Both the position numbers and the translations under genes were made by a program. A stretch of DNA of 64,000 bases from contig NZ_JAMTCN010000017.1 in NCBI RefSeq assembly GCF_024171865.1, positions 57,366 to 121,365 of the forward strand, in the 5' to 3' direction. Under the pieces are notes generated by a model that saw nothing but the letters and a program-made list of their open reading frames with translations, made no database searches and was not told the origin of the DNA. This document shows, piece after piece, positions 1 through 8,992 of the stretch (the stretch's first letter is position 1; each line of letters starts with the position of its first letter). Source of the stretch: Prauserella aidingensis (GTDB taxonomy: Bacteria; Actinomycetota; Actinomycetes; Mycobacteriales; Pseudonocardiaceae).

Positions 1-1692
1 ACCGCCGTGCCGCCCGCTGTCCTCCACGGTGACGACCAGCCGGTGCCTGCGCGCCAGCGCGGCGAGCTCGCCGGGCACCGGGACGACCCACCGCGGGTCC
101 ACGACGGTGACGCCGATGCCCTGGTCGGCCAGGCGGTCCGCGGCCTCGAGCCCCAGGCCCGCGAACGCGCCCACCGACACCAGCAGCACGTCTTCGCGTT
201 CGCTGCGGCGCAGCACGTCGACGGTGCCGAACCGCTCGGCCGCGGGCACCGACTCGACCACGCCGCCCTTGGAGAACCGTAGCGCCGTCGGCCCGTCGGA
301 CACGGCGACCGCCTCGCGCAGCTCCTCGCGCAGCGTGTCGGCGTCGCGCGGCGCGGCGACCCGCATGCCCGGCACCATGCCCAGCAGGGACAGGTCCCAC
401 ATGCCGTGGTGGCTGGGCCCGTCGGGGCCGGTCACGCCGGCGCGGTCGAGAACCAGCGTCACGGGCAGCCGGTGCAGCGCGACGTCCATCAGTGTCTGGT
501 CGAACGCCCGGTTGAGGAACGTCGAGTACACGGCCACGACCGGATGCCGCCCGTCCATCGCCAGCCCGGCGGCCGACGTGACCGCGTGCTGCTCGGCGAT
601 GCCGACGTCGAACCACCGGTCCGGGTGGGCCTCCGCGAACGTGTGCAGCCCCGTCGAGCGCAGCATGGCGGCCGTGACGGCCACGACGTCCTCGCGCTCG
701 CCGCCGAGCCGGGTCAGCTCCTCGCCGAACACCGACGTCCAGCTCGGACCCTTCGCGGGCGGCAGCCCGGTCTCCGGGTCGATCGGGTCGGTCTGGTGCA
801 TCTGGTCGGCCTCGTGGTTGACGGCCGGTTCGTAGCCGTGCCCCTTCTCCGTGGCGACGTGCACGATCACGGGGCCGCCGAACGTCTTCGCGCTCTGCAG
901 AGCCTTCTCGAGCGCGACGACGTCGTGGCCGTCCACCGGGCCGAGGTACTTGAGCCCCAGGTCGGAGAACATGACCTGCGGGGTGAAGGCGTCCTTGATG
1001 CCCGCCTTCGCGGCGTGCAACGCGGTGTAGATCGGCTTGCCGACCACGGGGGTGTGCTGCAGCAGTTCGCGGCCGCCGTCGAGAATGCGCTCGTACCCGG
1101 GGCGCAGCCGCAGCGCGGAGAGGTGTTCGGCGATCCCGCCGATGGTCGGCGAGTACGACCGGCCGTTGTCGTTGACGACGATCACCACGGGCAGGTCCGG
1201 CTGCGCGGCGATGTTGTTGAGCGCCTCCCAGCACATGCCGCCGGTCAGCGCACCGTCGCCGACGACCGCGACCGCGTGGCGGTCGGTGTCACCGGCCAGC
1301 CGGAAGGACTTGGCCAGCCCGTCGGCGTACGACAGCGCCGTGGAGGCGTGGCTGTTCTCGATGTGGTCGTGCTCGCTCTCGTCCCGCGCCGGGTAGCCCG
1401 AGAGGCCGCCACGGCGCCGCAGACCGTCGAACTCGCCCGCGCGCCCGGTGACGATCTTGTGCACGTACGACTGGTGGCCGACGTCGAACAGCAGCGGGTC
1501 GCGCGGCGAGTCGAACACGCGGTGCAGCGCGAGCGTCAGCTCGACGACACCGAGGTTCGGACCCAGGTGCCCGCCGGTGCGGCGAACGTTGTCGACGAGG
1601 AACGTCCTGATCTCCTCCGCCAGGGCGCCGACCTGCTCGTGGTCCATCGCCTTGAGATCCGCCGGCCCGTGCACGGACTCCAGCAACGTCAC
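1..1692 (-). CDS. dxs: 1-deoxy-D-xylulose-5-phosphate synthase, C-terminus outside window
   Basis: Thiamine-diphosphate enzyme that condenses pyruvate and glyceraldehyde-3-phosphate, the first step of the MEP isoprenoid pathway in the cytosol. The 564 residues present (family about 620-640) contain the N-terminal GHLGPNLG and [10 protein letters not shown] histidine motifs near residues 41-79, the ThDP/Mg motif GDGALTGG...N from about residue 145 to 160, and the pyrimidine and transketolase-C domains; only roughly the last 70 residues are missing. The GTG start at 1692 is preceded by GAGGTGGAG; an in-frame ATG at 1704 is the alternative. In mycobacteria dxs1 lies in the same neighbourhood. 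The conserved GHSST segment reads SHAST here. Confidence 0.95.
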   Translation of the reverse strand, partial: MTLLESVHGPADLKAMDHEQVGALAEEIRTFLVDNVRRTGGHLGPNLGVVELTLALHRVFDSPRDPLLFDVGHQSYVHKIVTGRAGEFDGLRRRGGLSGYPARDESEHDHIENSHASTALSYADGLAKSFRLAGDTDRHAVAVVGDGALTGGMCWEALNNIAAQPDLPVVIVVNDNGRSYSPTIGGIAEHLSALRLRPGYERILDGGRELLQHTPVVGKPIYTALHAAKAGIKDAFTPQVMFSDLGLKYLGPVDGHDVVALEKALQSAKTFGGPVIVHVATEKGHGYEPAVNHEADQMHQTDPIDPETGLPPAKGPSWTSVFGEELTRLGGEREDVVAVTAAMLRSTGLHTFAEAHPDRWFDVGIAEQHAVTSAAGLAMDGRHPVVAVYSTFLNRAFDQTLMDVALHRLPVTLVLDRAGVTGPDGPSHHGMWDLSLLGMVPGMRVAAPRDADTLREELREAVAVSDGPTALRFSKGGVVESVPAAERFGTVDVLRRSEREDVLLVSVGAFAGLGLEAADRLADQGIGVTVVDPRWVVPVPGELAALARRHRLVVTVEDSGRHGG

Positions 1693-1732
1693 TCTCCACC
1701 TCATTCGCCGTCGGTTCCCGATGCCTGACCGC

Positions 1733-2455
1733 TCAGTCTAGAGAGGGATCGTCGGCCCCGAGCGGTGCCATGGCGTCGCGCACCTCGCCGAGCAGGTCGC
1801 GCATCGCCTCCTCCGCTCTGCGGTACTCCCCCGCGGAGACCGCCGCCGCGACGTTCTCGTGGGCGTCCAGCGCCTCGGGCACCGGCTGCTGCGGCATCAG
1901 TCCGAGGCGGGTCCTGCCCCGCAGCACGACGGCGACGACGTCGGCCAGCGCGGCGAACATCTCGTTGCCGCTGGCCTCGAGCAGCAACGTGTGGAAGGCG
2001 ATGTCGGCGTCCAGGAAGTCCGCCAGCAGGCCGCGTTCGCCGAGGCCCCGCAGCCGCGCGCCGAGTTCGACGATGCGGGTGCGCTGTTCGGCCGAGGCGT
2101 AGTAGGCCGCCGCGCCCGCGGCGAGGGGTTCGACGGCGATGCGGAGTTCGGTGAGCGAGCGGAGCTGGGCGTCGCGTCCGCTGCCGGCGAGCCGCCACCA
2201 GATCACCCTGGGATCGAAGACGTTCCACGATGTGGCGTCCTGGACGGTGATGCCGACCCTGCGGCGGGAGGTGACGAGCCCCATGGATTCGAGGATGCGC
2301 ATCGTCTCCCTGGCGACGGTCCGCGAGACGCCGAACCGCTCCTGGATTCCTTCGAGGGTCAGCGTGTCCCCCGGCGCGAGCTCGCCCTCGGTGATCTCGC
2401 GCCCGATGGCCTCCAGTACCGCGCCGTGCCTGCTCTCGAACCCCGCCCTGCTCAC
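1733..2455 (-). CDS. gntR: GntR/FadR-family transcriptional regulator, probable gluconate repressor
   Basis: 240-residue DNA-binding regulator. An N-terminal winged helix-turn-helix (about residues 8-75, with [18 protein letters not shown] and [14 protein letters not shown]) is followed by an all-helical FCD effector domain containing the metal/ligand residues D-x3-H (DADIAFH) and a late H in DAHENVA. It starts with GTG at 2455 and is divergent from gntK and gntP, so local control of gluconate uptake and phosphorylation is the natural inference; a FadR-type palindrome lies in the shared intergenic region. The effector (gluconate or gluconate-6-phosphate) is inferred, not visible. Confidence 0.85.
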   Translation of the reverse strand: MSRAGFESRHGAVLEAIGREITEGELAPGDTLTLEGIQERFGVSRTVARETMRILESMGLVTSRRRVGITVQDATSWNVFDPRVIWWRLAGSGRDAQLRSLTELRIAVEPLAAGAAAYYASAEQRTRIVELGARLRGLGERGLLADFLDADIAFHTLLLEASGNEMFAALADVVAVVLRGRTRLGLMPQQPVPEALDAHENVAAAVSAGEYRRAEEAMRDLLGEVRDAMAPLGADDPSLD

Positions 2456-2570
2456 GACCGTCCAGGCTAGCCGTGGCAGGCGGGTCGTGGGGGCGACCCG
2501 CCGCGACGGCGGTCACCGTCACACCCGTGGCGGCCGTCGCGGAGGGCGGTCACGACCCCGAATCCGCAAT

Positions 2571-2603
2571 GGTGTTACCTTTCGATCCCAAACGTAGTAT
2601 CTT
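2571..2603 (+). promoter_or_regulatory. gntKP promoter with overlapping FadR-type operator
   Basis: A TTACCT -35 element (2575-2580) is separated by exactly 17 nt from a TATCTT -10 element (2598-2603), 62 nt before gntK. The palindrome GGT-N3-ACC (2571-2579), flanked by AA and TT, is the core expected for FadR/GntR repressors and sits directly on the -35 box, so bound repressor would block polymerase. The motif and spacing are seen; repression is inferred. Confidence 0.55.
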
Positions 2604-2665
2604 TCAGCGCGACACGGCGCCCCGTCCGCGGGGCACACGCCGCGCACGTTCACCGAGGAGCGCCC

Positions 2666-3217
2666 ATGCCAGCCACCTGTCTCGTGGTGATGGGAGTGTC
2701 CGGCGCGGGCAAGAGCACGATCGCCGCTCGCCTCGCCGACGAGCTCGGCTGGCCCATGGCCGAGGCCGACGAGTTCCATCCCGAGGCCAACATCGCCAAG
2801 ATGTCGGCAGGCACTCCCCTGACCGACGCGGACCGCATGCCGTGGCTCGAGGCGCTGCGGGCGTGGGTCGACCGCCGTGCCGACGCGGGCGAGAGCGTCG
2901 TCGTGACGTGCTCGGCCCTCAAGCGGACCTACCGCGACGTCCTCCGGGGCTCGGTGTCCCGGGTGCGGTTCGTCCACCTGCGCGGTTCGGTCGACACGGT
3001 GGGCGGACGACTCTCCGGCCGCTCCGGCCACTTCATGCCGCCCGCGCTCCTGGAATCCCAGTTCGCCGATCTGGAACCCCTCGGTGAGGACGAGGACGGC
3101 GTGGCACTCGACGTGTCCGCCGATCCGGACGCGATCACCGACGCCGCGCTGGACCGTCTCGGGCTCCGGTCCGGCGGCTCCGCCGAACCGGAGTCGGACC
3201 CGAACGCGCCACGCTGA
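2666..3217 (+). CDS. gntK: Gluconokinase, GntK family
   Basis: Cytosolic ATP-dependent kinase that turns D-gluconate into 6-phosphogluconate for the pentose phosphate pathway. The 183 residues match the 165-185 of the family. Walker A GVSGAGKS is at residues 10-17, followed by the substrate-site stretch EADEFHPEANIAKM with SAGTPLTDADRMPWL, then CSALKRTYRDVLR and the C-terminal HFMPPALLESQFADLE signature. The ATG at 2666 follows a GAGGAG ribosome site. It is transcribed with gntP 36 nt downstream and diverges from gntR. The last 15 or so residues (GGSAEPESDPNAPR) look like a disordered tail. Confidence 0.95.
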   Translation: MPATCLVVMGVSGAGKSTIAARLADELGWPMAEADEFHPEANIAKMSAGTPLTDADRMPWLEALRAWVDRRADAGESVVVTCSALKRTYRDVLRGSVSRVRFVHLRGSVDTVGGRLSGRSGHFMPPALLESQFADLEPLGEDEDGVALDVSADPDAITDAALDRLGLRSGGSAEPESDPNAPR

Positions 3218-3253
3218 AGCAACGACGACAACGACGTCGGAAACGGAGCCGGT

Positions 3254-4642
3254 ATGAACACCGACGAGTGGACCCAGACCCTGGGAGCAGGGCCACTACT
3301 GGGCATAGCCGGGGCCGCGGTGGCGGTCCTGCTGGTACTGATCATCGGGCTGCGCGTGCACGCCTTCCTCGCCCTGGTCGCGGTCAGCATCGCCACGGCC
3401 TTCGCGGCGGGCATCCCCGCGGGCTCGGTCATGGACACCCTGACCGACGGCTTCGGCTCGACACTCGCGAGCGTGGCGCTGCTGGTCGGCCTCGGCGCGA
3501 TGCTCGGCAGACTGCTCGAGATCAGCGGCGGTGCCCAGTCGCTGACCGACGCGATGATCCGGCGGTTCGGCGAGAAACGCGCCCCGCTGGCGCTCGGCGT
3601 CGCCTCCCTGATCTTCGGGTTCCCGATCTTCTTCGACGCGGGACTCGTCGTCATGCTGCCGATCGTGTTCTCCGTGGCACGGCGGCTCGGCGGCGGTGTG
3701 CTGCGCTACGGCCTGCCCGTGGCCGGTGCGTTCTCGGTCATGCACATCTACGTGCCGCCGCACCCCGGACCGGTCGCCGCGAGCGGACTGCTCGGCGCCG
3801 ACGTCGGCCTCGTGCTGCTGTTCGGCCTGATCATCGCGGTGCCGACCTGGTACATCACCAGCTACCTGTACGGCGTCATGGTCGGCAAGCGAATCGCCCT
3901 GCCCGTGCCGGAGATCCTCCGCGGCGGATCCGACTCCGCAGAGCAGGACGAGAACCCGCCCGCGGCCTCCACGGTCATCGGCCTGCTGCTCATCCCGCTG
4001 CTGATGATCTTCGCCAACACCGGACTCGACACCGCGGGCGAGGCCGGCTGGATCGACGGCGACGCGAGCTGGGCGCAGGTCGCGTCGGTGATCGGCTCGA
4101 CGCCGGTCGCACTGCTGGTGACCGTGTTCGTCGCGAGCTACGTGCTCGGCACCCGCCGCGACCGCAGCCGCGGCGTCATCGAGCGGTTGCTGGACTCCTC
4201 GCTCGGCCCCGTGTGCGCCATCATCCTCATCACCGGCGCCGGCGGCATGTTCGGCGCGGTGCTGCAGGCCAGCGGCATCGGTGACGCACTCGCCGACGCG
4301 CTGTCGGGCATCGGCATGCCGGTGTTCGTGGCCGCCTACGTCATCGCCGCGGTCCTGCGCATCGCCCAGGGTTCGGCCACGGTCGCCCTCACGACGGCGG
4401 CCGGCCTGGTGCAGCCGCTGGTGATGACGGGATCGTTCTCGAGCGTCGAGGTCGTGGCGATCGTGCTGGCGCTCGCCGCCGGTTCGGTGACGGCCAGCCA
4501 TGTCAACGACTCGGGTTTCTGGCTGGTCGGCCGGTTCTTCGAAATGGACACCAAGACGACGCTCAAGACCTGGACGGTCATGGAGACCACGATCGGTCTC
4601 GTCGGTTTCGGCCTCGCGGGCGTGCTCTTCCTCGTCGGCTAG
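3254..4642 (+). CDS. gntP: Gluconate:H+ symporter, GntP family
   Basis: 462-residue polytopic inner-membrane protein of the GntP/DsdX group that imports gluconate with protons. Hydrophobic segments are distributed over the whole chain (about 12-14). Family signatures include IFGFPIFFDAGLVVMLPI (about residues 119-136), the HIYVPPHPGPVAA loop, RIAQGSATVALTTAAGL, and the SHVNDSGFWLVGRFFEM motif near the end. It follows gntK by 36 nt with no terminator between them, giving a transport-plus-kinase operon. A perfect 15-bp hairpin closes the transcript. Confidence 0.93.
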   Translation: MNTDEWTQTLGAGPLLGIAGAAVAVLLVLIIGLRVHAFLALVAVSIATAFAAGIPAGSVMDTLTDGFGSTLASVALLVGLGAMLGRLLEISGGAQSLTDAMIRRFGEKRAPLALGVASLIFGFPIFFDAGLVVMLPIVFSVARRLGGGVLRYGLPVAGAFSVMHIYVPPHPGPVAASGLLGADVGLVLLFGLIIAVPTWYITSYLYGVMVGKRIALPVPEILRGGSDSAEQDENPPAASTVIGLLLIPLLMIFANTGLDTAGEAGWIDGDASWAQVASVIGSTPVALLVTVFVASYVLGTRRDRSRGVIERLLDSSLGPVCAIILITGAGGMFGAVLQASGIGDALADALSGIGMPVFVAAYVIAAVLRIAQGSATVALTTAAGLVQPLVMTGSFSSVEVVAIVLALAAGSVTASHVNDSGFWLVGRFFEMDTKTTLKTWTVMETTIGLVGFGLAGVLFLVG

Positions 4643-4676
4643 CGACCGCCGCACGGCCTCCGGCGATCACCGCTGT

Positions 4677-4712
4677 CCCCGGTCACGGCGCAGGAACGCG
4701 CCGTGACCGGGG
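4677..4712 (+). terminator. Hairpin terminator downstream of gntP
   Basis: Perfect 15-bp inverted repeat (4677-4691 with 4698-4712) around a 6-nt loop, 35 nt after the gntP stop. There is no U-tract, as is usual for actinobacterial terminators. Confidence 0.75.
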
Positions 4713-4730
4713 GCCTCGTGTCGTGGCTGA

Positions 4731-4942
4731 GTACGTGCCGTCACGCTCGACGACGCGACCGCGGCGGTACGTGACGTGCGCGAGGCGTCGTGAGCCTGGC
4801 CGTCGTCGACGCGTCGGTACTGACGGCCTTCTACGCCGCCTACGTCGCGCTCGCCGAGCGCCTGAACGGGACGCTGATCACCGGGGACGGCAAGCTCGCG
4901 GCAGCGAGCGGGGCCCGGTGCCGCTTCGACCTCGTCGGCTGA
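4731..4942 (+). pseudogene. VapBC toxin-antitoxin remnant (VapB tail plus internally deleted PIN-domain VapC)
   Basis: A 50-codon frame (GTG at 4790, TGA at 4940-4942) reads like both ends of a VapC PIN-domain ribonuclease joined together: VVDASVLTAFYAA, containing the first catalytic Asp, runs directly into YVALAERLNGTLITGDGKLA, the C-terminal acidic motif. The central roughly 70 residues are missing. The frame from 4731 to 4793 reads VTLDDATAAVRDVREAS and stops inside the VapC start codon (GTGA overlap), exactly as a VapB antitoxin would. Too short to be an active toxin, so a deletion remnant is the best reading. Confidence 0.6.
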
Positions 4943-4985
4943 GCCCGCAGCCGGTTCGGGTCGGCGCGCCCGTCGGCCCGCGCGT

Positions 4986-6173
4986 TCAGCGCTCCAGCAG
5001 CGCGACGCATTCGACGTGGTGGGTCATGGGGAACGCGTCGAACGCGCGCAGCGCCGTCATGCGGTAGCCGTGGCCCGCGAACGTGGCGACGTCGCGGGCC
5101 AGGGCCGCCGGGTCGCAGGCGACGTAGACGACGCGGTCGGGCGCGGCACCGGCGATCGCCTCGACGATCCCGCGCCCCGCACCCTTGCGCGGCGGGTCGA
5201 GGACGACAACGTCCGCCCGTTGCTCCACTGTGGACACGATCCGTTCGACCGTGCCACAGCGCCATTCCACCTGGGAAAGGTCGGCCAGATTGGACTGTCC
5301 GTCACGGACGGCCTGCCTGCCCGACTCGACAGCAAGCACCGTGCCGCCGGTGCCGACCTGGTCGGCCAGCACCGAGGCGAACAGGCCCGCACCCGCGTAC
5401 AGATCCCACACCCGGCCCGCCGCGGGCGCCGCGGCCCACTCCCCCACGACCGCGGCCAGCGCCGTCGCCGCCTGCGGATGGACCTGCCAGAAGCCGTGGG
5501 CGGCCACCCGCCACGTGCGCCCGGCCGCGTGCTCGACGGCGACGCCGCCCGACAGCTGCTTCGGCCTGCCGCCCCGGCGGATCTCCGCCAGGTGCACGGT
5601 CCCGCGCGTGTCCTCGGCGACCTCGAACTCGGTGCCCGGCCGGGCACTGCGGGCGAGCCCTTCCCGGGCGGCGCCTTCGACGGTGATCGGGCAGTCGTCC
5701 AGCGCCACGACGTCGTGGCTCCGGTGGGCCCTCAGCCCCGGCGCGCCGTCCCGGCCGGTGACGAACCGCACGCGGCTGCGCCAGCGCAGCGGCCCGCCGG
5801 ACAGCTCCTCCACCTCGACGGGCCACGTGAGGCCCGCGAGCCGTTCCAGCTGCTCGGCGACCACCCGTGCCTTCAGGTCACGCTGCGCTGCGGGTGCCGC
5901 GTGCTGCCAGTCGCAGCCGCCGCACAGGCCGGGCCCCGCGACCGGGCACGGTGGTTCGACGCGGTCCGGCGAGGCCTCGAGCACGGCGATCGCATCGGCC
6001 CTGCAGAAGGACTTGCCACGGTCCTCCGTCACCCGCACCCGCACGCGCTCGCCCGGCAGCGCGTGGCGGACGAACACGACCCGGCCGTCGGCGCGGGCCA
6101 CACAGTGACCGCCGTGGGCCACGTCCCCGACGTCGACGTCGAACTCCCGGCCGGTCCAGTCGGTGTCGCTCAT
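4986..6173 (-). CDS. TrmA/RumA-type class I SAM-dependent RNA (uracil-5) methyltransferase
   Basis: 395 residues. An N-terminal TRAM-like OB domain (residues 8-65) leads to an Fe-S cysteine set at C76, C84, C87 and C161, mirroring the four cluster cysteines of E. coli RumA/RlmD. The C-terminal Rossmann domain carries DLYAGAGLFASVLA (SAM motif I), VVLDPPRKGAG and the catalytic cysteine in VYVACDPAALARDV. It methylates uracil C5 in tRNA or 23S rRNA; the exact target cannot be read from sequence. The ATG at 6173 overlaps the stop of the upstream permease gene as ATGA, so the two are translationally coupled, as I recall for Rv2690c/Rv2689c. Confidence 0.88.
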   Translation of the reverse strand: MSDTDWTGREFDVDVGDVAHGGHCVARADGRVVFVRHALPGERVRVRVTEDRGKSFCRADAIAVLEASPDRVEPPCPVAGPGLCGGCDWQHAAPAAQRDLKARVVAEQLERLAGLTWPVEVEELSGGPLRWRSRVRFVTGRDGAPGLRAHRSHDVVALDDCPITVEGAAREGLARSARPGTEFEVAEDTRGTVHLAEIRRGGRPKQLSGGVAVEHAAGRTWRVAAHGFWQVHPQAATALAAVVGEWAAAPAAGRVWDLYAGAGLFASVLADQVGTGGTVLAVESGRQAVRDGQSNLADLSQVEWRCGTVERIVSTVEQRADVVVLDPPRKGAGRGIVEAIAGAAPDRVVYVACDPAALARDVATFAGHGYRMTALRAFDAFPMTHHVECVALLER

Positions 6174-8230
6174 CGGTCGTCCTTCCCGTCCACGGAGGAC
6201 CCGGTCCGGCCGCCGTCGCCACCGCCGGTCCCGCCGTTGGTGAGCCCGCGCCGCACGTCGCCGGCGACCGGCCGGGGTCCGTCGGAGTCGGAGCCGTGCG
6301 CCCGTTTCGACGACTCCAGCTGCCAGGGCACGCTCGTCACCATGACGCGGGACTGGAACAACAGCCGCGTCTTGAGCCGCAGTGCGCTCTGGTTGTGCAG
6401 CACCTGCTCCCACCAGCGGCCGACCACGTACTCGGGAATGAAGATCGTCACGACGTTGCGCGGGTTGTCGCCGCGGACCCGTTTGACGTAGTCGAGCACC
6501 GGCCGGGTGATCTCCCGGTACGGCGACTCGACGACCTTCAGCGGGACCGTGAACTTCCGCCGGTTCCAGTCGTCGGTGAGCCTGCGCGTGTCACCGTCGT
6601 CGACGTTGACCGTCACCGCTTCCAGCACGTCCGGCTTGGTCGCCTTCGCGTACGCCAGTGCACGCAGGGTGGGCCGGTGGATCTGGGAGACCAGCACGAT
6701 GGCGTGGTTGCGCGCGGGCAACGTCACCTCTTCGCCCTCGAACTCCTTGATCTCCTCGGCCACGTGGTCGTAGTGCCTGCGGATGCCGCGCATGAGCACG
6801 TAGATCACCGCCATCGCGACGATCGAGATCCACGCGCCCTCCAGGAACTTCGTCACGAGGACGATCACCAGCACGGCCGCGGTCATCGCCAGGCCGAAGG
6901 AGTTGATGAGCTGCGCGCGCCGCATCTGCTGCCGCGCATGCTGGTCGGTCTCGACGGCGAGCCTGCGGTTCCAGTGCCGGATCATCGCGCTCTGGCTGAG
7001 CACGAACGAGACGAACACGCCCACGATGTAGAGCTGGATCAGCTCGGTGACCTGGGCGTCGAACACCGCGACCAGCACGATCGCCAGCAGCGCCAGGAAG
7101 AGGATGCCGTTGCTGAAGGCGAGCCGGTCTCCGCGTGTGTGGAGCTGCCGGGGCAGGAACCGGTCCTGCGCCAGGATCGAGGCGAGCACGGGGAAGCCGT
7201 TGAACGCCGTGTTGGCCGCCAGCACGAGGATCAGGCCGGTGAAGAAGATGATGTACCAGATCGCGGGCGAGAATCCCCCGAACACGGCTCCGGCCAGCTG
7301 GGCGACGAGGGTCTTCTGCTCGTAGCCCTCCGGTGCGCCGATGAGCTGGTGTGCCGGGTCCTCGGCCATGATCACGCCGGTGACGTTGGCCAGGAACAGC
7401 AGTCCGAGGAACATCGTCACCGCGAGCACGCCCATCAGCAGCAGCGTCGTGGCGGCGTTCCTGCCCTTGGGTTTGCGGAACGCGGGCACCCCGTTGGCGA
7501 TCGACTCGACGCCCGTCAGCGCGGCACTGCCGGTCGAGAACGCCCGCAACACGACGAACACGAAGGCGAGTCCCGCGAGGTGGTGCCCCTCGGTCGCCAG
7601 CTCGAACCCGGCGCTCTCGGCGCGCACGTCCTCGTCCCTGACGACCGTGCGGACGAAACCCCACCCGATCATGGCGAGGATGCCCACCACGAAGGCGTAC
7701 GTCGGGATCGCGAACGCGGTGCCGGACTCGCGTACGCCGCGCAGGTTCCCCGCCGCCAGCACCACGATGGCCCCGACCGCGAACAGCACCTGGTGCTCGG
7801 CCACGAACGGGACCACCGAACCGATGTTCGCCGCCGCCGCGGAGATCGACACCGCGACGGTGAGCACGTAGTCGACGAGCAGCGCGCACGCCACCCCGAG
7901 CCCCCAGTTCGGCCCGTGGTTGACGGTCGCCACCTCGTAGTCGCCGCCGCCCGAGGTGTAGGCGCGGACGTTCTGCCGGTACGAGGCGACGACCGCGGCC
8001 ATCACGAGCGCGATGACGACGCCGACCCACGGGCTGTAGACGTACGCCGAGGCCCCGGCTATCGAGAGGACGAGGAGGATCTCCTCGGGCGCGTAGGCCA
8101 CGCTCGACATCGGGTCGGAGGCGAAGACCGGCAACGCGATGCGTTTCGGGAGCCGGGTGTGCGCCAGGCGGTCGCTCCGGAAGGGGCGGCCCAGCAGCAA
8201 CCGTTTCGTCGCGGTGGCGAACTTGGACAC
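6170..8230 (-). CDS. APC-superfamily permease, possible KimA-like potassium importer
   Basis: 686-residue membrane protein: about 12 hydrophobic segments over the first 450 residues (including AYAPEEILLVLS near the N-terminus and GVESIANGVPAFRKPKGRNA), then a soluble C-terminal region of about 200 residues and a Gly-rich disordered tail. Usually annotated as an amino-acid permease. Its long cytosolic domain, and its position head-to-head with two TrkA nucleotide-binding regulators (97 nt apart), fit the KimA/KUP-like potassium carriers better; that is inference. GTG at 8230 was chosen because upstream codons read like untranslated leader. It overlaps the downstream RNA methyltransferase by 4 nt. 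Confidence 0.8.
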   Translation of the reverse strand: MSKFATATKRLLLGRPFRSDRLAHTRLPKRIALPVFASDPMSSVAYAPEEILLVLSIAGASAYVYSPWVGVVIALVMAAVVASYRQNVRAYTSGGGDYEVATVNHGPNWGLGVACALLVDYVLTVAVSISAAAANIGSVVPFVAEHQVLFAVGAIVVLAAGNLRGVRESGTAFAIPTYAFVVGILAMIGWGFVRTVVRDEDVRAESAGFELATEGHHLAGLAFVFVVLRAFSTGSAALTGVESIANGVPAFRKPKGRNAATTLLLMGVLAVTMFLGLLFLANVTGVIMAEDPAHQLIGAPEGYEQKTLVAQLAGAVFGGFSPAIWYIIFFTGLILVLAANTAFNGFPVLASILAQDRFLPRQLHTRGDRLAFSNGILFLALLAIVLVAVFDAQVTELIQLYIVGVFVSFVLSQSAMIRHWNRRLAVETDQHARQQMRRAQLINSFGLAMTAAVLVIVLVTKFLEGAWISIVAMAVIYVLMRGIRRHYDHVAEEIKEFEGEEVTLPARNHAIVLVSQIHRPTLRALAYAKATKPDVLEAVTVNVDDGDTRRLTDDWNRRKFTVPLKVVESPYREITRPVLDYVKRVRGDNPRNVVTIFIPEYVVGRWWEQVLHNQSALRLKTRLLFQSRVMVTSVPWQLESSKRAHGSDSDGPRPVAGDVRRGLTNGGTGGGDGGRTGSSVDGKDDR

Positions 8231-8326
8231 CCGTGCAGGGTAATCACCGCCCGCGGACCGCCGGACGCCGCGGCGCGGTAGGTTGCTTCGCAGTCGCCGG
8301 TAACGCACAAGGAGGCATCAGGCACC

Positions 8327-8992
8327 GTGCACGTGGTGATCATGGGATGCGGCCGGGTGGGCGCATCCCTGGCCGCCGCCCTCGAACGACTCGATCACGA
8401 GGTCGCCGTCATCGACCGCGATCAGGAGGCGTTCCGCAGGCTCGGCAGCGACTTCCACGGCCAGCAGGTCGTGGGGATGGGCTTCGACCGGGACGTGCTG
8501 CTCGAGGCCGGGGTCGAACGTGCGGGCGCGTTCGCGGCGGTCTCCAGCGGCGACAACTCGAACATCATCGCCGCGCGCGTGGCGCGCGAGCTGTTCGGCG
8601 TCGAACACGTCGTGGCCCGCATCTACGACCACAAGCGCGCCGCCGTCTACGAGCGCCTGGGCATCCCGACGATCGCCACCGTGCCGTGGACGACCGACCG
8701 GTTCCTGCGCACGCTGCTGCCGGACGGCGTGGCCACGTCGTGGCGCGATCCGACGGGGTCGGTGGCGCTGCTGCAACTGCCGCTGCACGAGGGCTGGATC
8801 GGCCGCAACGTGCGGGACATCGAACGCGCCGCGGGGGTCCGAGTGGCGTTCGTCGTGCGTTTCGGCACAGGCGTGCTGCCGACGTCCACGACCGTCGTGC
8901 AGGCCGACGACGAGGTGTACGTCGCCGCGCAGTCCGGCACCGTCGGCGACGTCACCGCCGTGGCCGCCCGCGCTCCCGAGGAGGACGACTAG
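8327..8992 (+). CDS. TrkA-type potassium uptake regulatory protein (CeoB-like)
   Basis: 221-residue cytosolic RCK protein. The N-terminal Rossmann domain starts with GCGRVGASLA (residues 7-16) and has an acidic ribose-binding end (VIDRDQEAFRR), typical of NAD(H)-binding TrkA/KtrA subunits; a smaller RCK-C domain fills the last 80 residues. The GTG start at 8327 is preceded by AAGGAGG. The next TrkA gene begins at the base after its stop codon, so the two subunits are probably made in equal amounts. No TrkH/TrkG channel gene is nearby; the divergent APC permease is the likely membrane partner. Confidence 0.88.
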   Translation: MHVVIMGCGRVGASLAAALERLDHEVAVIDRDQEAFRRLGSDFHGQQVVGMGFDRDVLLEAGVERAGAFAAVSSGDNSNIIAARVARELFGVEHVVARIYDHKRAAVYERLGIPTIATVPWTTDRFLRTLLPDGVATSWRDPTGSVALLQLPLHEGWIGRNVRDIERAAGVRVAFVVRFGTGVLPTSTTVVQADDEVYVAAQSGTVGDVTAVAARAPEEDD

